A stretch of DNA of 64,000 nucleotides from Flavobacterium foetidum (GTDB lineage: Bacteria; Bacteroidota; Bacteroidia; Flavobacteriales; Flavobacteriaceae), in assembly GCF_004634245.1 (NCBI RefSeq), contig NZ_SJTF01000002.1, forward strand, positions 1-64,000, written 5' to 3'. The position numbers and the translations under genes are program-made. Shown here piece by piece: positions 42,118-51,371 of this stretch. Position 1 is the first letter of the stretch. Every line of letters starts with the position of its first letter. Under the pieces are notes generated by a model. That model was not told the origin of the DNA. It was given only the letters and a program-made list of their open reading frames with translations, and did no database searches.

Positions 42118-42891
42118 ATGAAAAATACCGCTACACTTATTTTTGCAACCTTATTGTTTTCTACTACAATTATGGCACAATTAAAACCTATACAATATTC
42201 TGAAGGTAATCAGACACTTAACGGATTATTTGCAAAATCTGCAAAGAAAAATGCTCAAAATCCAGGAATTTTACTTCTTCCAGCCTGGCTTGGAATCGAT
42301 AAGGCCTCTAAAGATATTGCCGAAAACTTATCCAAACTCGGTTATCATGTCTTTATAGCTGACATTTACGGAGAAGGAAACTATCCTAAAAACACTTCTG
42401 ATGCAGGAAAACAAGCTGGTTTTTACAAAAAGAATTACGAGGCTTATCAAAAAAGAATCGACGCTGCACTAAAAGAATTAGTAAAATCAGGAGCCAATGC
42501 AGATAATATCGTGGCAATCGGATATTGCTTTGGCGGAACGGGAGTTCTTGAAGCCGCACGTGGTCATTTAAATGTAAAAGGAATTGTTTCTTTTCATGGT
42601 GGTTTAGGAAAAGATGCCAGCCGTCCTGCAGAACCTTTCAATGCAAAAGTCTTGATTTGCCATGGTGCCGATGATCCGTTTGTTCCTAAAGAAGAAATTA
42701 CCGCTTTCCAGCAAGAAATGCGTGATACCAAAGCCGACTGGCAAATGATTTATTATGCCAATTCGGTACACTCGTTTACAAATCCGGAAGCTGGAAACGA
42801 CAATTCTAAAGGCGCTGCCTATAATGCCCTGGCAGCCAAAAGATCTTTTGAGCACTTACAGCTTTTCTTAAATGAAGTTTTAAAAAAATAA
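42118..42891 (+). CDS. Dienelactone hydrolase family protein, secreted
   Basis: Alpha/beta hydrolase of 257 residues with a signal peptide (about 1-20, ending IMAQ). The catalytic triad of the dienelactone hydrolase family is visible: Cys137 in GYCFGGTG, the Asp in CHGADDPFVP, and the His in NSVHSFTNPEAG. LLLPAWLGIDKASKDIA and VFIADIYGEGNYP complete the fold. It hydrolyses an ester or lactone of unknown identity in the periplasm. Strong terminator upstream; it appears to be its own unit. Confidence 0.88.
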   Translation: MKNTATLIFATLLFSTTIMAQLKPIQYSEGNQTLNGLFAKSAKKNAQNPGILLLPAWLGIDKASKDIAENLSKLGYHVFIADIYGEGNYPKNTSDAGKQAGFYKKNYEAYQKRIDAALKELVKSGANADNIVAIGYCFGGTGVLEAARGHLNVKGIVSFHGGLGKDASRPAEPFNAKVLICHGADDPFVPKEEITAFQQEMRDTKADWQMIYYANSVHSFTNPEAGNDNSKGAAYNALAAKRSFEHLQLFLNEVLKK

Positions 42892-42934
42892 CACCAACAA
42901 ACCCCGCCAAAAACAAACCCATCAAACCAATCCG

Positions 42935-43903
42935 ATGTCACATAACAAAATTAGAGAAGACAAAACCTGTTTGAACTGCAGGCATGTGGTCGAACAAAAA
43001 TTCTGCCCAAATTGCGGACAAGAAAACAGTGAAAGCCGAAAAACATTTCATCACTTATTTGTTCATTTCTTCGAAGATTTAACGCATTACGAAAATGCCT
43101 TCTGGAGAACTATTCGCAATCTGCTTTTTAAGCCTTCGACTCTTACTAAAGAATATCTATCAGGAAAACGCCTTTCTTATTTAGCCCCAGTAAGGCTTTA
43201 TATTTTTATCAGTTTTATCACTTTCTTGCTAATTGCTTTGTTTCCAAGCAAAACAAAAGACAGTTTAACGAAAGGTGAAAAAGAAATTACATCAAACTTT
43301 GAAAGTTCAGAAAAAAACAGTTTGAACGTTGATAAAAAAAAATACTTTCAGCTAAAATCGATGAAAGAAATTGATTCTATCCAGAAATATGGAAAAGAAA
43401 GTGAGAAACTAAACAGTTTTGGCTATTGGATCTATGGGAAAGCAGTGCATGTGACAGAAACGAATACAAAAAAGGAAATAATCGAAAAATTCGTAGAATC
43501 TTTTTTTCATAATATTCCAAAAATCCTTTTTATTATAATGCCTTTTTTTGCTTTTTTTCTTTGGCTTTTTCACAATAAAAAGAGATGGTATTATTTTGAC
43601 CACGGGATTTTTACACTGCATTATTTTTCGTTTTTACTACTGATGTTCCTTATAATGTTCATTATCGACAGAATTATTGGTTCTTTTGGAGAAGACAGTC
43701 CGTTAAGCCTTATATCAAATGTCACTACTTTTGTCGGAACTGTCTGGATGTGTTATTATTTTTACCCTGCGCATCATCGTTTTTATGGAGAATCAAGAAT
43801 AGTCTCATTTGTTAAAAGTGTACTATTATTCTTTCTAAACGCTATATTTATAGTATTTTTACTGACGGCTTATGTCCTCTACATATTTATTAATTTACAC
43901 TAA
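42935..43903 (+). CDS. DUF3667 membrane protein with zinc ribbon
   Basis: Protein of 322 residues. The start has two C-x2-C pairs (TCLNCRHVVEQKFCPNCGQ, about residues 12-30), a zinc-ribbon-like motif. It is followed by HHLFVHFFEDLTHYENAFWRTIRNLLFKPSTLTKEYLSGKRLSYLAPVRLYIFISF, the conserved core of the DUF3667 family, and then about five hydrophobic segments. The long polar region (about 108-185) lies between membrane segments. Function is unknown. It is 43 bp after the dienelactone hydrolase gene and 9 bp before the peptidase gene. Confidence 0.85.
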   Translation: MSHNKIREDKTCLNCRHVVEQKFCPNCGQENSESRKTFHHLFVHFFEDLTHYENAFWRTIRNLLFKPSTLTKEYLSGKRLSYLAPVRLYIFISFITFLLIALFPSKTKDSLTKGEKEITSNFESSEKNSLNVDKKKYFQLKSMKEIDSIQKYGKESEKLNSFGYWIYGKAVHVTETNTKKEIIEKFVESFFHNIPKILFIIMPFFAFFLWLFHNKKRWYYFDHGIFTLHYFSFLLLMFLIMFIIDRIIGSFGEDSPLSLISNVTTFVGTVWMCYYFYPAHHRFYGESRIVSFVKSVLLFFLNAIFIVFLLTAYVLYIFINLH

Positions 43904-43912
43904 CAATCGAGA

Positions 43913-44929
43913 ATGAAAAAATTACTCATTTTATTATTAATTGCTTCTGCGTTTTCATGTAAAAACACGCAGTCTGTTGGCTCGAAAGATAATTCTGACC
44001 CAACAAAATACATGAAAGCCATTACGCAGAAGGACCTTAAAACAATGTTATACGTTATTGCTTCTGATGAAATGGAAGGCCGCGAAACGGGCTCTGCAGG
44101 ACAAAAGAAAGCAGGCCTTTATATTATTGAGCAGTACAAAAAAAACGGCATTTCTTTTCCAAAAGGAGCCTCAGATTACTACCAGCACATTCCTGCTTCC
44201 TATTTGAATGCGAGACGCAATCAAAACCTACCTGATTCTGAGAACATCTGGGCTTTTATAGAAGGCTCCGAAAAACCAGATGAGATTCTTGTAATTTCTG
44301 CTCATTATGATCATGTCGGAATCAAAGACGGCGAGGTGTACAACGGCGCAGATGATGACGGCTCGGGAACTGTTGCGGTTATAGAAATGGCAAAAGCTTT
44401 CGCTAAAGCGAAAAAACAAGGACGCGGACCAAAACGTTCTATTTTGTTCCTTCACGTAACTGGAGAAGAACACGGACTTCATGGATCTCGTTTTTATTCT
44501 GAAAATCCATTGTTTCCGATTGCAAATACAATCGCTGACATCAATATCGACATGATTGGACGCCGCGATGTAGAACACGCTTCTACGAATAATTATGTTT
44601 ATGTAATTGGTGCCGACAGATTATCATCTGAACTGCATAAAACTGTAGTGGATCAAAACGAAAAATACATAAAAATGGATTTAGATTTTAAATTCAACGA
44701 CCCAAAAGATCCTAATCATTTCTACGAACGCTCTGATCACTACAACTTCGCAAAACACGGAATCCCATCTGTTTTCTTCTTTAACGGAGTCCACGAAGAT
44801 TACCACCAAAAAGGCGACGAACCTCAAAAAATAGAATACGACGCCTTAACAAAAAGAACACAGTTAGCTTTCGTAATTGCCTGGGATTTGGCTAATAGAG
44901 AAACTAGACCGGTGGTGGATAAGAAATAA
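43913..44929 (+). CDS. M28-family metallopeptidase lipoprotein
   Basis: Peptidase of 338 residues with lipoprotein signal (lipobox AFSC, Cys16). The zinc ligands of the M28 family are recognisable: SAHYDHVG (about 142), GADDDGSGT (about 156-164), GEEHGLHGSRFYSENP (Glu-Glu pair, about 186), NIDMIGRRD and the last His in HEDYHQKGDE. It likely removes N-terminal residues from peptides at the cell envelope. Normal domain order. It precedes a run of repeats and converges on rho. Confidence 0.92.
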   Translation: MKKLLILLLIASAFSCKNTQSVGSKDNSDPTKYMKAITQKDLKTMLYVIASDEMEGRETGSAGQKKAGLYIIEQYKKNGISFPKGASDYYQHIPASYLNARRNQNLPDSENIWAFIEGSEKPDEILVISAHYDHVGIKDGEVYNGADDDGSGTVAVIEMAKAFAKAKKQGRGPKRSILFLHVTGEEHGLHGSRFYSENPLFPIANTIADINIDMIGRRDVEHASTNNYVYVIGADRLSSELHKTVVDQNEKYIKMDLDFKFNDPKDPNHFYERSDHYNFAKHGIPSVFFFNGVHEDYHQKGDEPQKIEYDALTKRTQLAFVIAWDLANRETRPVVDKK

Positions 44930-44934
44930 GCTTT

Positions 44935-45094
44935 CTGAGGTGCTGAGCTACTAAGGTGCTAAGGTTCTGAGCTTCTGAGGTGCTGAGGCGCTAAGATGCT
45001 GAGACTCTGAGGTGCTGAGGCGCTAAGACACTGAGGTTCTGAGGTGCTGAGACTCTGAGGTTCTGAGCTACTGAAGTGCTGAAGCGCCGAAGTT
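44935..45094 (+). repeat. About 20 tandem copies of an 8-bp unit (CTGAGGTG)
   Basis: Exact 8-bp phase from 44935 (CTGAGGTG, CTGAGCTA, CTAAGGTG and so on) to about 45094; the last two bases of each unit vary most. The gap holds no gene. Inverse copies lie across the terminator at 45162..45229. The same CTTAGCA type of unit appears at about 5925-5958. Confidence 0.9.
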
Positions 45095-45104
45095 TTAAAC
45101 TATA

Positions 45105-45140
45105 AAAAATGGGATGAGTTCTCGAACTCATCCCATTTTT
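45105..45140. terminator. Bidirectional terminator between the peptidase and rho genes
   Basis: 17-bp perfect stem (45105..45121 with 45124..45140). It has A and T runs on both sides and thus works in either direction between convergent genes. Confidence 0.9.
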
Positions 45141-45161
45141 CTTTTTATCTATTATCTAAAG

Positions 45162-45229
45162 CCTTAGCATCTTAGAACCTTAGCACCTTAGTAGCTTAGC
45201 AGCTTAGCGTAGCGCCTCAGCACCTCAAA
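45162..45229 (-). repeat. Inverse 8-bp repeats (CTTAGCAN), close to the rho stop
   Basis: CTTAGCAT, CTTAGAAC, CTTAGCAC, CTTAGTAG, CTTAGCAG and so on keep the 8-bp phase of the array 44935..45094 but in opposite orientation, so the two arrays can pair around the terminator. Confidence 0.8.
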
Positions 45230-45230
45230 A

Positions 45231-47051
45231 CTAATCATTCATCGAAATCAAAAACTCTTCGTTGTTTCTGGTTTTCTTGAAGCGGTCGTTTACAAAATCC
45301 ATAGATTCAACTGGATTCATGTCTGAAAGGTATTTACGCATGATCCACATTCTTTGTAGCGTTTTTTCGTCTAATAGTAAGTCGTCACGACGCGTGCTTG
45401 ATGATGTAAGATCGATAGCAGGGAAAATACGTTTGTTGGCAATCTTACGATCTAACTGAAGCTCCATGTTACCAGTTCCTTTGAATTCTTCAAAAATAAC
45501 CTCGTCCATTTTAGAACCTGTTTCAGTCAAGGCAGTTGCGATAATACTCAACGAACCTCCATTTTCTACATTTCTTGCTGCTCCAAAGAAGCGTTTTGGT
45601 TTTTGCAATGCGTTGGCATCAACACCCCCGCTCAGTACTTTTCCTGATGCAGGCTGAACAGTATTGTACGCTCTCGCCAAACGCGTAATCGAATCCAAAA
45701 GAATGACAACATCATGCCCGCATTCTACTAAACGTTTTGATTTTTCGAGAACAATATTGGCAATTTTCACGTGCTCTTGCGGTTCTCTGTCAAATGTAGA
45801 AGCGATAACTTCGCCTCGCACGCTTCGTTGCATATCTGTAACCTCCTCAGGACGCTCATCAATCAAAAGAACAATCAAGTACACTTCTGGATGATTTGCT
45901 GCAATTGCATTTGCAATGTCTTTTAAAAGCATTGTTTTACCCGTTTTTGGCTGCGCCACAATCATTCCTCTCTGTCCTTTTCCGATAGGAGAAAACAAAT
46001 CGATGATTCGGGTTGATATAGAACTGCCTTTTTCGGCTAATTTGAATTTTTCTGAAGGAAAAACAGGAGTTAAATGCTCGAAAGAAACTCTGTCACGAAC
46101 TACCTGTGGATCATGTCCGTTGATTTTCAGCACGCGAACTAATGGGAAAAACTTCTCTCCTTCTTTTGGAGGACGAACAACGCCTTTTACAGTATCTCCG
46201 GTTTTTAAACCAAATAATCTAATCTGCGAAGTTGATAAATAAATATCATCTGGAGAGGCTAGATAATTATAATCTGACGAACGCAAAAAGCCATACCCGT
46301 CTGGCATCATTTCTAGAACGCCTTCACTTTCTATAATTCCGTCAAATTCAAAGTCTGAATCCCTGAAATTATTGCTTTTCTTGTTTTTATGATTTGGATT
46401 CTGATTTGGGTTGTTGTGATTTCCGTTTCCGTTTCCATTCCCATTTTGATTCTGATTTGGGTTCTGGTTTTTATTTTGATTCGGATTAACCTTTTTAGCA
46501 GCCGGAGATTGTGTAGTTTTTTCAGTCTCAGCCTCAGTGTTTATTGGGGTGGCAGTTTCGGTTTGAACATTTTCTGTTACTGGAATTTCTGCCGGAATAT
46601 TTTCTTTTGAAACCTCTTTTTCTTTTTTAAGAGCTACTTTTTTCTCGTATGCCGATTTATTAAATTTTACGGCTTTAGGCTCTTTCTTTTCTGTCTTTTT
46701 GACTTCTTTAACTTCTGGAGCTACAACCGCAGTCTCACTTACCACTCCTTGGTTTTCTTCTTTTTGAACAGTTTCCTCTTTATCAAATTCTAGAACGGGA
46801 GTATTTTTGGTATTTGCTGCTTTGTTTTTTGCTGGAGCAATTCTGGCACGTTTTGGCTTATCGTCTTTTGCATCTGCAACTGAGTTTGTTTGAGGAGCTT
46901 CAGCAGTTGCAAGAGATGCTTCCTGATGTGCTAAAATCTGACTAATTAAAGTCTCTTTTTTGACACCATTAATCTTTATGGTTTTAGCTAATTTAGCTAT
47001 TTCTTGAAGCTCAGAAAGCTTCATTTCTTTTAATGCAGAAATATCAAACAT
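45231..47051 (-). CDS. rho: Transcription termination factor Rho with long disordered insert
   Basis: Rho of 606 residues against about 419 in E. coli. N-terminal Rho-N helices (about 1-48: [19 protein letters not shown]) are followed by about 180 low-complexity residues. That insert has Lys/Glu/Ala-rich blocks and an Asn/Gln/Gly-rich block (about 180-228). The RNA-binding cold-shock-like domain starts about 235 ([21 protein letters not shown]), and the ATPase ring follows, with Walker [11 protein letters not shown], Walker [18 protein letters not shown]-loop parts and [20 protein letters not shown]. Inserts of this kind are known in Bacteroidota Rho and can drive phase separation. It is essential for factor-dependent termination. 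Confidence 0.96.
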   Translation of the reverse strand: MFDISALKEMKLSELQEIAKLAKTIKINGVKKETLISQILAHQEASLATAEAPQTNSVADAKDDKPKRARIAPAKNKAANTKNTPVLEFDKEETVQKEENQGVVSETAVVAPEVKEVKKTEKKEPKAVKFNKSAYEKKVALKKEKEVSKENIPAEIPVTENVQTETATPINTEAETEKTTQSPAAKKVNPNQNKNQNPNQNQNGNGNGNGNHNNPNQNPNHKNKKSNNFRDSDFEFDGIIESEGVLEMMPDGYGFLRSSDYNYLASPDDIYLSTSQIRLFGLKTGDTVKGVVRPPKEGEKFFPLVRVLKINGHDPQVVRDRVSFEHLTPVFPSEKFKLAEKGSSISTRIIDLFSPIGKGQRGMIVAQPKTGKTMLLKDIANAIAANHPEVYLIVLLIDERPEEVTDMQRSVRGEVIASTFDREPQEHVKIANIVLEKSKRLVECGHDVVILLDSITRLARAYNTVQPASGKVLSGGVDANALQKPKRFFGAARNVENGGSLSIIATALTETGSKMDEVIFEEFKGTGNMELQLDRKIANKRIFPAIDLTSSSTRRDDLLLDEKTLQRMWIMRKYLSDMNPVESMDFVNDRFKKTRNNEEFLISMND

Positions 47052-47210
47052 GAATATTCTATGAATTTAATTATTTTAAAGGAAATACTGTAAAAAGAAT
47101 AGGTAGATAAATAATTTTGAATTGACCGCAGTATGAAGTGCTTACGGTATTATGATGCAATAATACGAATAAAATTTAATCATACAATAGTATTTTAAAA
47201 AAAGAAAATA

Positions 47211-47218
47211 TATTTTTG
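47211..47218 (+). promoter_or_regulatory. -7 box of the DUF4293 gene
   Basis: TATTTTTG, a match to TAnnTTTG, 17 bp before the ATG at 47236. Confidence 0.4.
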
Positions 47219-47235
47219 TAAAACAATTTAAGATT

Positions 47236-47646
47236 ATGTTACAACGAATTCAGACTGTATATTTAATTCTTGCATTTGTGGCAACTGGTATTTTGATGCT
47301 GTTCATTCCGCTTTGGACAACAGCCGACGGAAAACCTTTCTTTTTTATGCAAGATCAGTTTTATACTATTTTATTAGGACTAAGCACCATGCTTTCTATA
47401 CTTAGTATAATTTCATTCAAAAAAAGACAAAACCAGTTTGTGATGAACAGACTGAATATGATATTAAATTTAATTTTATTAGGATTATTTGTATACCGAT
47501 CACTAAATTTATCTGGAGAGGCTCAGGTCTCTGAGAAAGGTATTGGGATGTTTCTTCCTATTGTTGCTATCGTGTTATTAGTTTTAGCTAATAAGGCCAT
47601 CAAAAAGGACGAAGATCTTGTAAAATCTGTTGATCGTTTGAGGTAA
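47236..47646 (+). CDS. DUF4293 membrane protein
   Basis: Protein of 136 residues with four transmembrane helices (about 5-27, 42-60, 72-92, 105-125). The start MLQRIQTVYLILAFVATGILMLFIPLW is characteristic of the DUF4293 family found in Bacteroidota next to rho. It has no catalytic motif and function is unknown. It is transcribed divergently from rho and followed by a clear terminator. Confidence 0.85.
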   Translation: MLQRIQTVYLILAFVATGILMLFIPLWTTADGKPFFFMQDQFYTILLGLSTMLSILSIISFKKRQNQFVMNRLNMILNLILLGLFVYRSLNLSGEAQVSEKGIGMFLPIVAIVLLVLANKAIKKDEDLVKSVDRLR

Positions 47647-47678
47647 ACCTATAAACTTAATTTATTTGTGCGAAGAAG

Positions 47679-47705
47679 AACCCGAATTTTTATTCGGGTT
47701 TTTTT
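47679..47705 (+). terminator. Terminator after the DUF4293 gene
   Basis: AACCCGAAT pairs with ATTCGGGTT across a T loop (47679..47700), followed by TTTTT. Confidence 0.88.
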
Positions 47706-47752
47706 ATGTCTGATTTTGAGCAAATAGCATCTACACAACATCAAAAACCTTC

Positions 47753-47780
47753 TTTGTAAGATATTTTTTTCATAAATTTG
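47753..47780 (+). promoter_or_regulatory. Promoter of the response regulator/kinase pair
   Basis: TTTG (47753..47756), 16-bp spacer, TAAATTTG (47773..47780). The spacer is shorter than the preferred 19 bp. The -7 box is 22 bp before the ATG at 47803. Confidence 0.45.
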
Positions 47781-47802
47781 ACGTCTAAGATTTAGAAACT
47801 GT

Positions 47803-48465
47803 ATGCCAGCCACTATAAAAATACATCTTGCAGACGACCATCAGGTTCTCCTTGATGGACTTACAAATTTGCTTCAAACCGTTTCGAACTTTGAGGTAGT
47901 CGGTCAGTCTGTCGATGGCGGCAATATTTATGAAGACGTAACAAAAAACAATGCTGACATTCTGATTCTGGATATCAGCATGCCCAATAAAGACGGAATT
48001 GAAACTCTAAAAGAATTCAAAGAAAATAATTCTCCCTGCAAAGTAATCATCCTCTCCAGTTATGAAGATTTAAAAATCATCAAAGAAGTAATGAAACTTG
48101 GCGCAAAAGGCTATCTGACCAAAAAATGTGCAGGAGAAAATATCATCGAGGCGATTGAAGCCGTATATAAGGGAGAAGAATATTTTTCTGACACTGTAAG
48201 AGAAAAAATCTTCAATTCTTTTATGGGGAATCATCCCAAAATGAACCAGAATGCATTAAATGACAACCCGTTACTAAGTCCGCGCGAAATAGAAATCATC
48301 ACCCTTATTTCGCTGGAATATAGCGGAACGGAAATCAGTGAAAAACTTTATATAAGCAGCCACACTGTAGAAAGCCACCGAAAAAATCTTATGAAGAAAC
48401 TAAATGTAAAAAGCACAATCGGACTTGTAAAATATGCGTTGAAACATAATATTATAAATTCTTAA
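47803..48465 (+). CDS. NarL/FixJ-family response regulator
   Basis: Response regulator of 220 residues: receiver domain with ADD (10-12), phospho-acceptor Asp57 in ILILDISMPNKDG, Lys in GAKGYLTKKCAGE; LuxR-type DNA-binding domain from about 150 (LSPREIEIITLISLEYSGTEISEKLYISSHTVESHRKNLMKKLNV). It is adjacent (10 bp) to a NarX/DesK-type kinase and is probably its partner. It is of the same subfamily as the regulator at 565..1224. Targets are unknown. Confidence 0.93.
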   Translation: MPATIKIHLADDHQVLLDGLTNLLQTVSNFEVVGQSVDGGNIYEDVTKNNADILILDISMPNKDGIETLKEFKENNSPCKVIILSSYEDLKIIKEVMKLGAKGYLTKKCAGENIIEAIEAVYKGEEYFSDTVREKIFNSFMGNHPKMNQNALNDNPLLSPREIEIITLISLEYSGTEISEKLYISSHTVESHRKNLMKKLNVKSTIGLVKYALKHNIINS

Positions 48466-48475
48466 AGTATATTTT

Positions 48476-49381
48476 ATGTTTGTGAGAGCATTGCTGTTTT
48501 ATATTTTGCTAATTGTGCTGAACATTAATACTATTCCTGCGCAACAAAATTCTTCCAGAAATACGACAACTGTTCCACAACATAAAAACAACACTGTCGA
48601 CCATCAGAAACTAGAACAGCTAAGAAACAAAAAAGTGGTTAGCTTATCTGTAATTCTGGTTATTATCATAATCCTTTTGTTTTATTTTTTTTACCAAAAC
48701 AACAAACTCAAACAAAAAATAAAACGAAAGGACACAAAGCAAAAAATACTTCTAGACGTAATTAATTCCGGTATTGACAGTCAGGAAATTGAAAGAAAAA
48801 AAATAGCTTCTTTTCTTCACGACAACGTTAATTCCCTTTTATCATCGGCGGGATTGCATTTGAATGTTTTTACAACACAGAATCAAATTGAGTCTGAAGA
48901 AATAAAAAAAGCAAAATCGATACTAAGAGAAGCTCACGATTTGCTTCGGGATATGTCGCACGACCTTGTACCCTCATTATTATTGCGTTTCGGACTTATT
49001 TATGCTCTCGAAGATTTATGCGAAAAAAATTCAAATTCTACTATAGAGTTTGAATTTTTAAGTGAAGTATCGACTGAAAAAAGATATCCTGAAAAGTTTG
49101 AAATGAAAATCTATTTTATTGTTTCTGAGTTATTCAACAACATTATCAAACACAGTTGTGCTGCCAATGCCAAAATAAGGCTGAAAGAAAAAAACAACTA
49201 TTTGATCATCAAGATTCAGGATAACGGAATTGGTTTTAAAAACCGCAAACTAAAAGACGCCGAAGGTTTTGGATTAAACCGAATTAGGGCCCGAGTTAAA
49301 AAATACAAAGGGAATCTGTCTGTAATCTCTAAAATGAATGAGGGAACGAAAATAAAAATCGAGATTCCGCTGCCACACTAA
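48476..49381 (+). CDS. Sensor histidine kinase, NarX/DesK type
   Basis: Kinase of 301 residues. Signal-like hydrophobic start (about 5-20), short periplasmic segment (about 21-52), membrane helix (about 54-73), then a coiled linker and HisKA_3 domain with phospho-His115 in ERKKIASFLHDNVNSLL. The HATPase domain has ELFNNIIKHSCAANAKI (N box) and IKIQDNGIGFKNRKL (G1), then EGFGLNRIRARV. The small sensory part suggests membrane or partner sensing rather than a ligand pocket. It pairs with the response regulator directly upstream. Confidence 0.92.
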   Translation: MFVRALLFYILLIVLNINTIPAQQNSSRNTTTVPQHKNNTVDHQKLEQLRNKKVVSLSVILVIIIILLFYFFYQNNKLKQKIKRKDTKQKILLDVINSGIDSQEIERKKIASFLHDNVNSLLSSAGLHLNVFTTQNQIESEEIKKAKSILREAHDLLRDMSHDLVPSLLLRFGLIYALEDLCEKNSNSTIEFEFLSEVSTEKRYPEKFEMKIYFIVSELFNNIIKHSCAANAKIRLKEKNNYLIIKIQDNGIGFKNRKLKDAEGFGLNRIRARVKKYKGNLSVISKMNEGTKIKIEIPLPH

Positions 49382-49385
49382 CTCT

Positions 49386-49880
49386 TTACTTCTCTCCTAT
49401 TTCGATAATTTCCAAATCTTTGATTTTGTCATCGTCGATAACAAACCGAAGCATGGTTCTTACCTTATGAAAACCGCTTTTTCCTGCAGCGCCAGGATTC
49501 ATATGCAAGAGATTATTTTTTTTATCAAACATCACTTTTAAAATATGCGAATGTCCGCAGATGAATATTTTTGGCGGATTCTGAGCCATTTCTTCCTTAA
49601 CATTCGGATTGTATTTTCCCGGATAACCTCCAATATGTGTAATCCAGACTGAGACGTTTTCACAAGAAAAACGATTATTTAACGGAAATTCCATTCTTGC
49701 TTTTGCATCGTCAATGTTGCCGTAAACCGCTCTTAAAGGTTTGAGCTTTTTAATAGTGTCCGTCACTACCAAATCTCCAATATCGCCCGCATGCCAAACT
49801 TCATCAGCCTGATTTACATATTTTAAAATTGTATCGTCTATATGACTGTGAGTGTCTGAGAGCAAGAGGATTTTGGTCAT
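49386..49880 (-). CDS. YfcE/MJ0936-type metallophosphoesterase
   Basis: Calcineurin-like phosphoesterase of 164 residues when started at the Met of MTKILLLSDTHSH; a Met 8 codons earlier (49904) would add residues outside the fold. Metal ligands are visible: DTHSH, GDIGD near 38-42, GNIDD near 57, HIGG and CGHSHIL near 105-116, NPGAAG near 130. It would hydrolyse small phosphodiesters in the cytoplasm. It converges on the kinase gene; a 574-bp noncoding gap lies upstream. Confidence 0.9.
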   Translation of the reverse strand: MTKILLLSDTHSHIDDTILKYVNQADEVWHAGDIGDLVVTDTIKKLKPLRAVYGNIDDAKARMEFPLNNRFSCENVSVWITHIGGYPGKYNPNVKEEMAQNPPKIFICGHSHILKVMFDKKNNLLHMNPGAAGKSGFHKVRTMLRFVIDDDKIKDLEIIEIGEK

Positions 49881-49904
49881 TTTTTTTAAGTTGCAGAGAT
49901 TCAA

Positions 49905-50478
49905 AGATACAAAGTTACAAAGGTTTTCTTTAACGATATTAACATGAATAAGATTCTCATATGTTACGCTTATTCTTTAGATATGCACCTCACCGTGGCT
50001 TTTGCAAAGAATCGTTTCAATAAATTATTTAAACCTCATGTTAGATTCATTGCGATGTTTTTTCAGAATATATTATGGTAAAAAACTTAAAATATTAACC
50101 GTAGGTTGAAATAGAATAAAATAGCTTCATTAAAAAACTAAAATCTAATTTGATTTGCTAAAATCCTTTAATCCCGATAGCTACCGGGAGTGTGAAACCT
50201 TTTTGCTAATAAATTTTCACGCAGATTCATACAGATTAAAGCTGATTTAGACAGATTTATATCTAAGCTGATTTATAGAATTAAAAAAAAGAAATAATTT
50301 CACCCAACAGGTTAAAATATTATAATTTGACAGTCTAGATTTTAACGCAATACGGAGTAGTCTCTACAGAATAACTAGGCTTAAAACTTTGTTCCTCTGT
50401 CTCTCTGACCCTTTGTTTCTAAAAGAAGGCAACTTTTTTTTCGTACCTTTGCACACTTTGAACCCTTGATCCTCTAAA
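49905..50478. other. Noncoding gap before truA
   Basis: There is no credible gene in these 574 bp. It contains a near-perfect palindrome TCCCGATAGCTACCGGGA (50172..50189), which occurs widely in flavobacterial intergenic DNA by my recollection, repeats of TTCAAAGATACAAAG near 49919, a short TTTTCACGCAGATTCATACA element near 50213, and a TACCTTTG -7 box at 50444..50451 for truA. Confidence 0.6.
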
Positions 50479-51219
50479 GTGAGATATTTTATTCGATTTG
50501 CTTATAACGGAACTCCTTACCACGGTTGGCAGATACAGCCCAATGCGGCATCTGTTCAGGAAACATTAAATAAAGCCTTTTCGGTTTTGTTGAATGAAGC
50601 CATCAGCATAATGGGAGCTGGCAGAACCGATACTGGTGTGCATGCAAGCGAGATGTTTGGGCATTTTGATACCGAAAAAAATCTTGACGTAGTGCATTTA
50701 GTTCATAAACTGAATTCTTATCTGCCAAAAGATATTGCAATTTTTGAGATTATTCCGGTTCATGAGGATGCGCACTGTCGATTTGATGCAACAAAACGGA
50801 CGTATGAATACCATATCAACACTGTTAAGAATCCGTTTTTGCAGGAACTGAGCTGGTACGTCACTCAGAAACTGGATGTGGTTTTGATGAATGAAGCGGC
50901 ACAGATTTTATTAAAGCATACCGATTTTCAGTGTTTTTCTAAAGTAAATACAGATGTCAACACTTTTGACTGCACGATTTTTGAGGCTTTTTGGAAAGAA
51001 GAAAATAATAAACTGATTTTTACCATTTCGGCCAATCGGTTTTTGAGGAATATGGTAAGGTCTATCGTGGGAACTTTAATCAATATAGGTTTGCACAAAA
51101 TTACGCTGAATGATTTTGAAAACATCATTGCCAGCAAAAACAGAGAAAAAGCCGGGTTTTCGGTTCCGGCACATGGATTATATTTAACCGATATTTATTA
51201 CGATTACATTACAAAATAG
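50479..51219 (+). CDS. truA: tRNA pseudouridine(38-40) synthase TruA
   Basis: Protein of 246 residues, GTG start. Catalytic Asp51 lies in GAGRTDTGVHA. Other signatures: RYFIRFAYNGTPYHGWQIQPN at the start, HCRFDATKRTYEYHI near 104, FQCFSKVNTDV near 153 and ANRFLRNMVRSIVGTLINIG near 199. It modifies uridines in the anticodon arm. A TACCTTTG box lies 28 bp upstream, so the leader is short. Normal length. Confidence 0.94.
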   Translation: MRYFIRFAYNGTPYHGWQIQPNAASVQETLNKAFSVLLNEAISIMGAGRTDTGVHASEMFGHFDTEKNLDVVHLVHKLNSYLPKDIAIFEIIPVHEDAHCRFDATKRTYEYHINTVKNPFLQELSWYVTQKLDVVLMNEAAQILLKHTDFQCFSKVNTDVNTFDCTIFEAFWKEENNKLIFTISANRFLRNMVRSIVGTLINIGLHKITLNDFENIIASKNREKAGFSVPAHGLYLTDIYYDYITK

Positions 51220-51371
51220 CCCTGATTGAAGTGAAAAGCTTTTTTGAAAAAAATATTGTTTTTGTGTTTTTTATAAAGCGACCGGAGGAAGCTCTTATAA
51301 AAAACAGTACAAAAACCTATTTTTGAAAAAAACTTGTAACGGAAAGCAGGAAACAGCTTCTGAAAAAATAA

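Noticed and set aside
44935..45094. CRISPR or coding minisatellite
   Set aside because: The unit is only 8 bp, contiguous and outside any gene.
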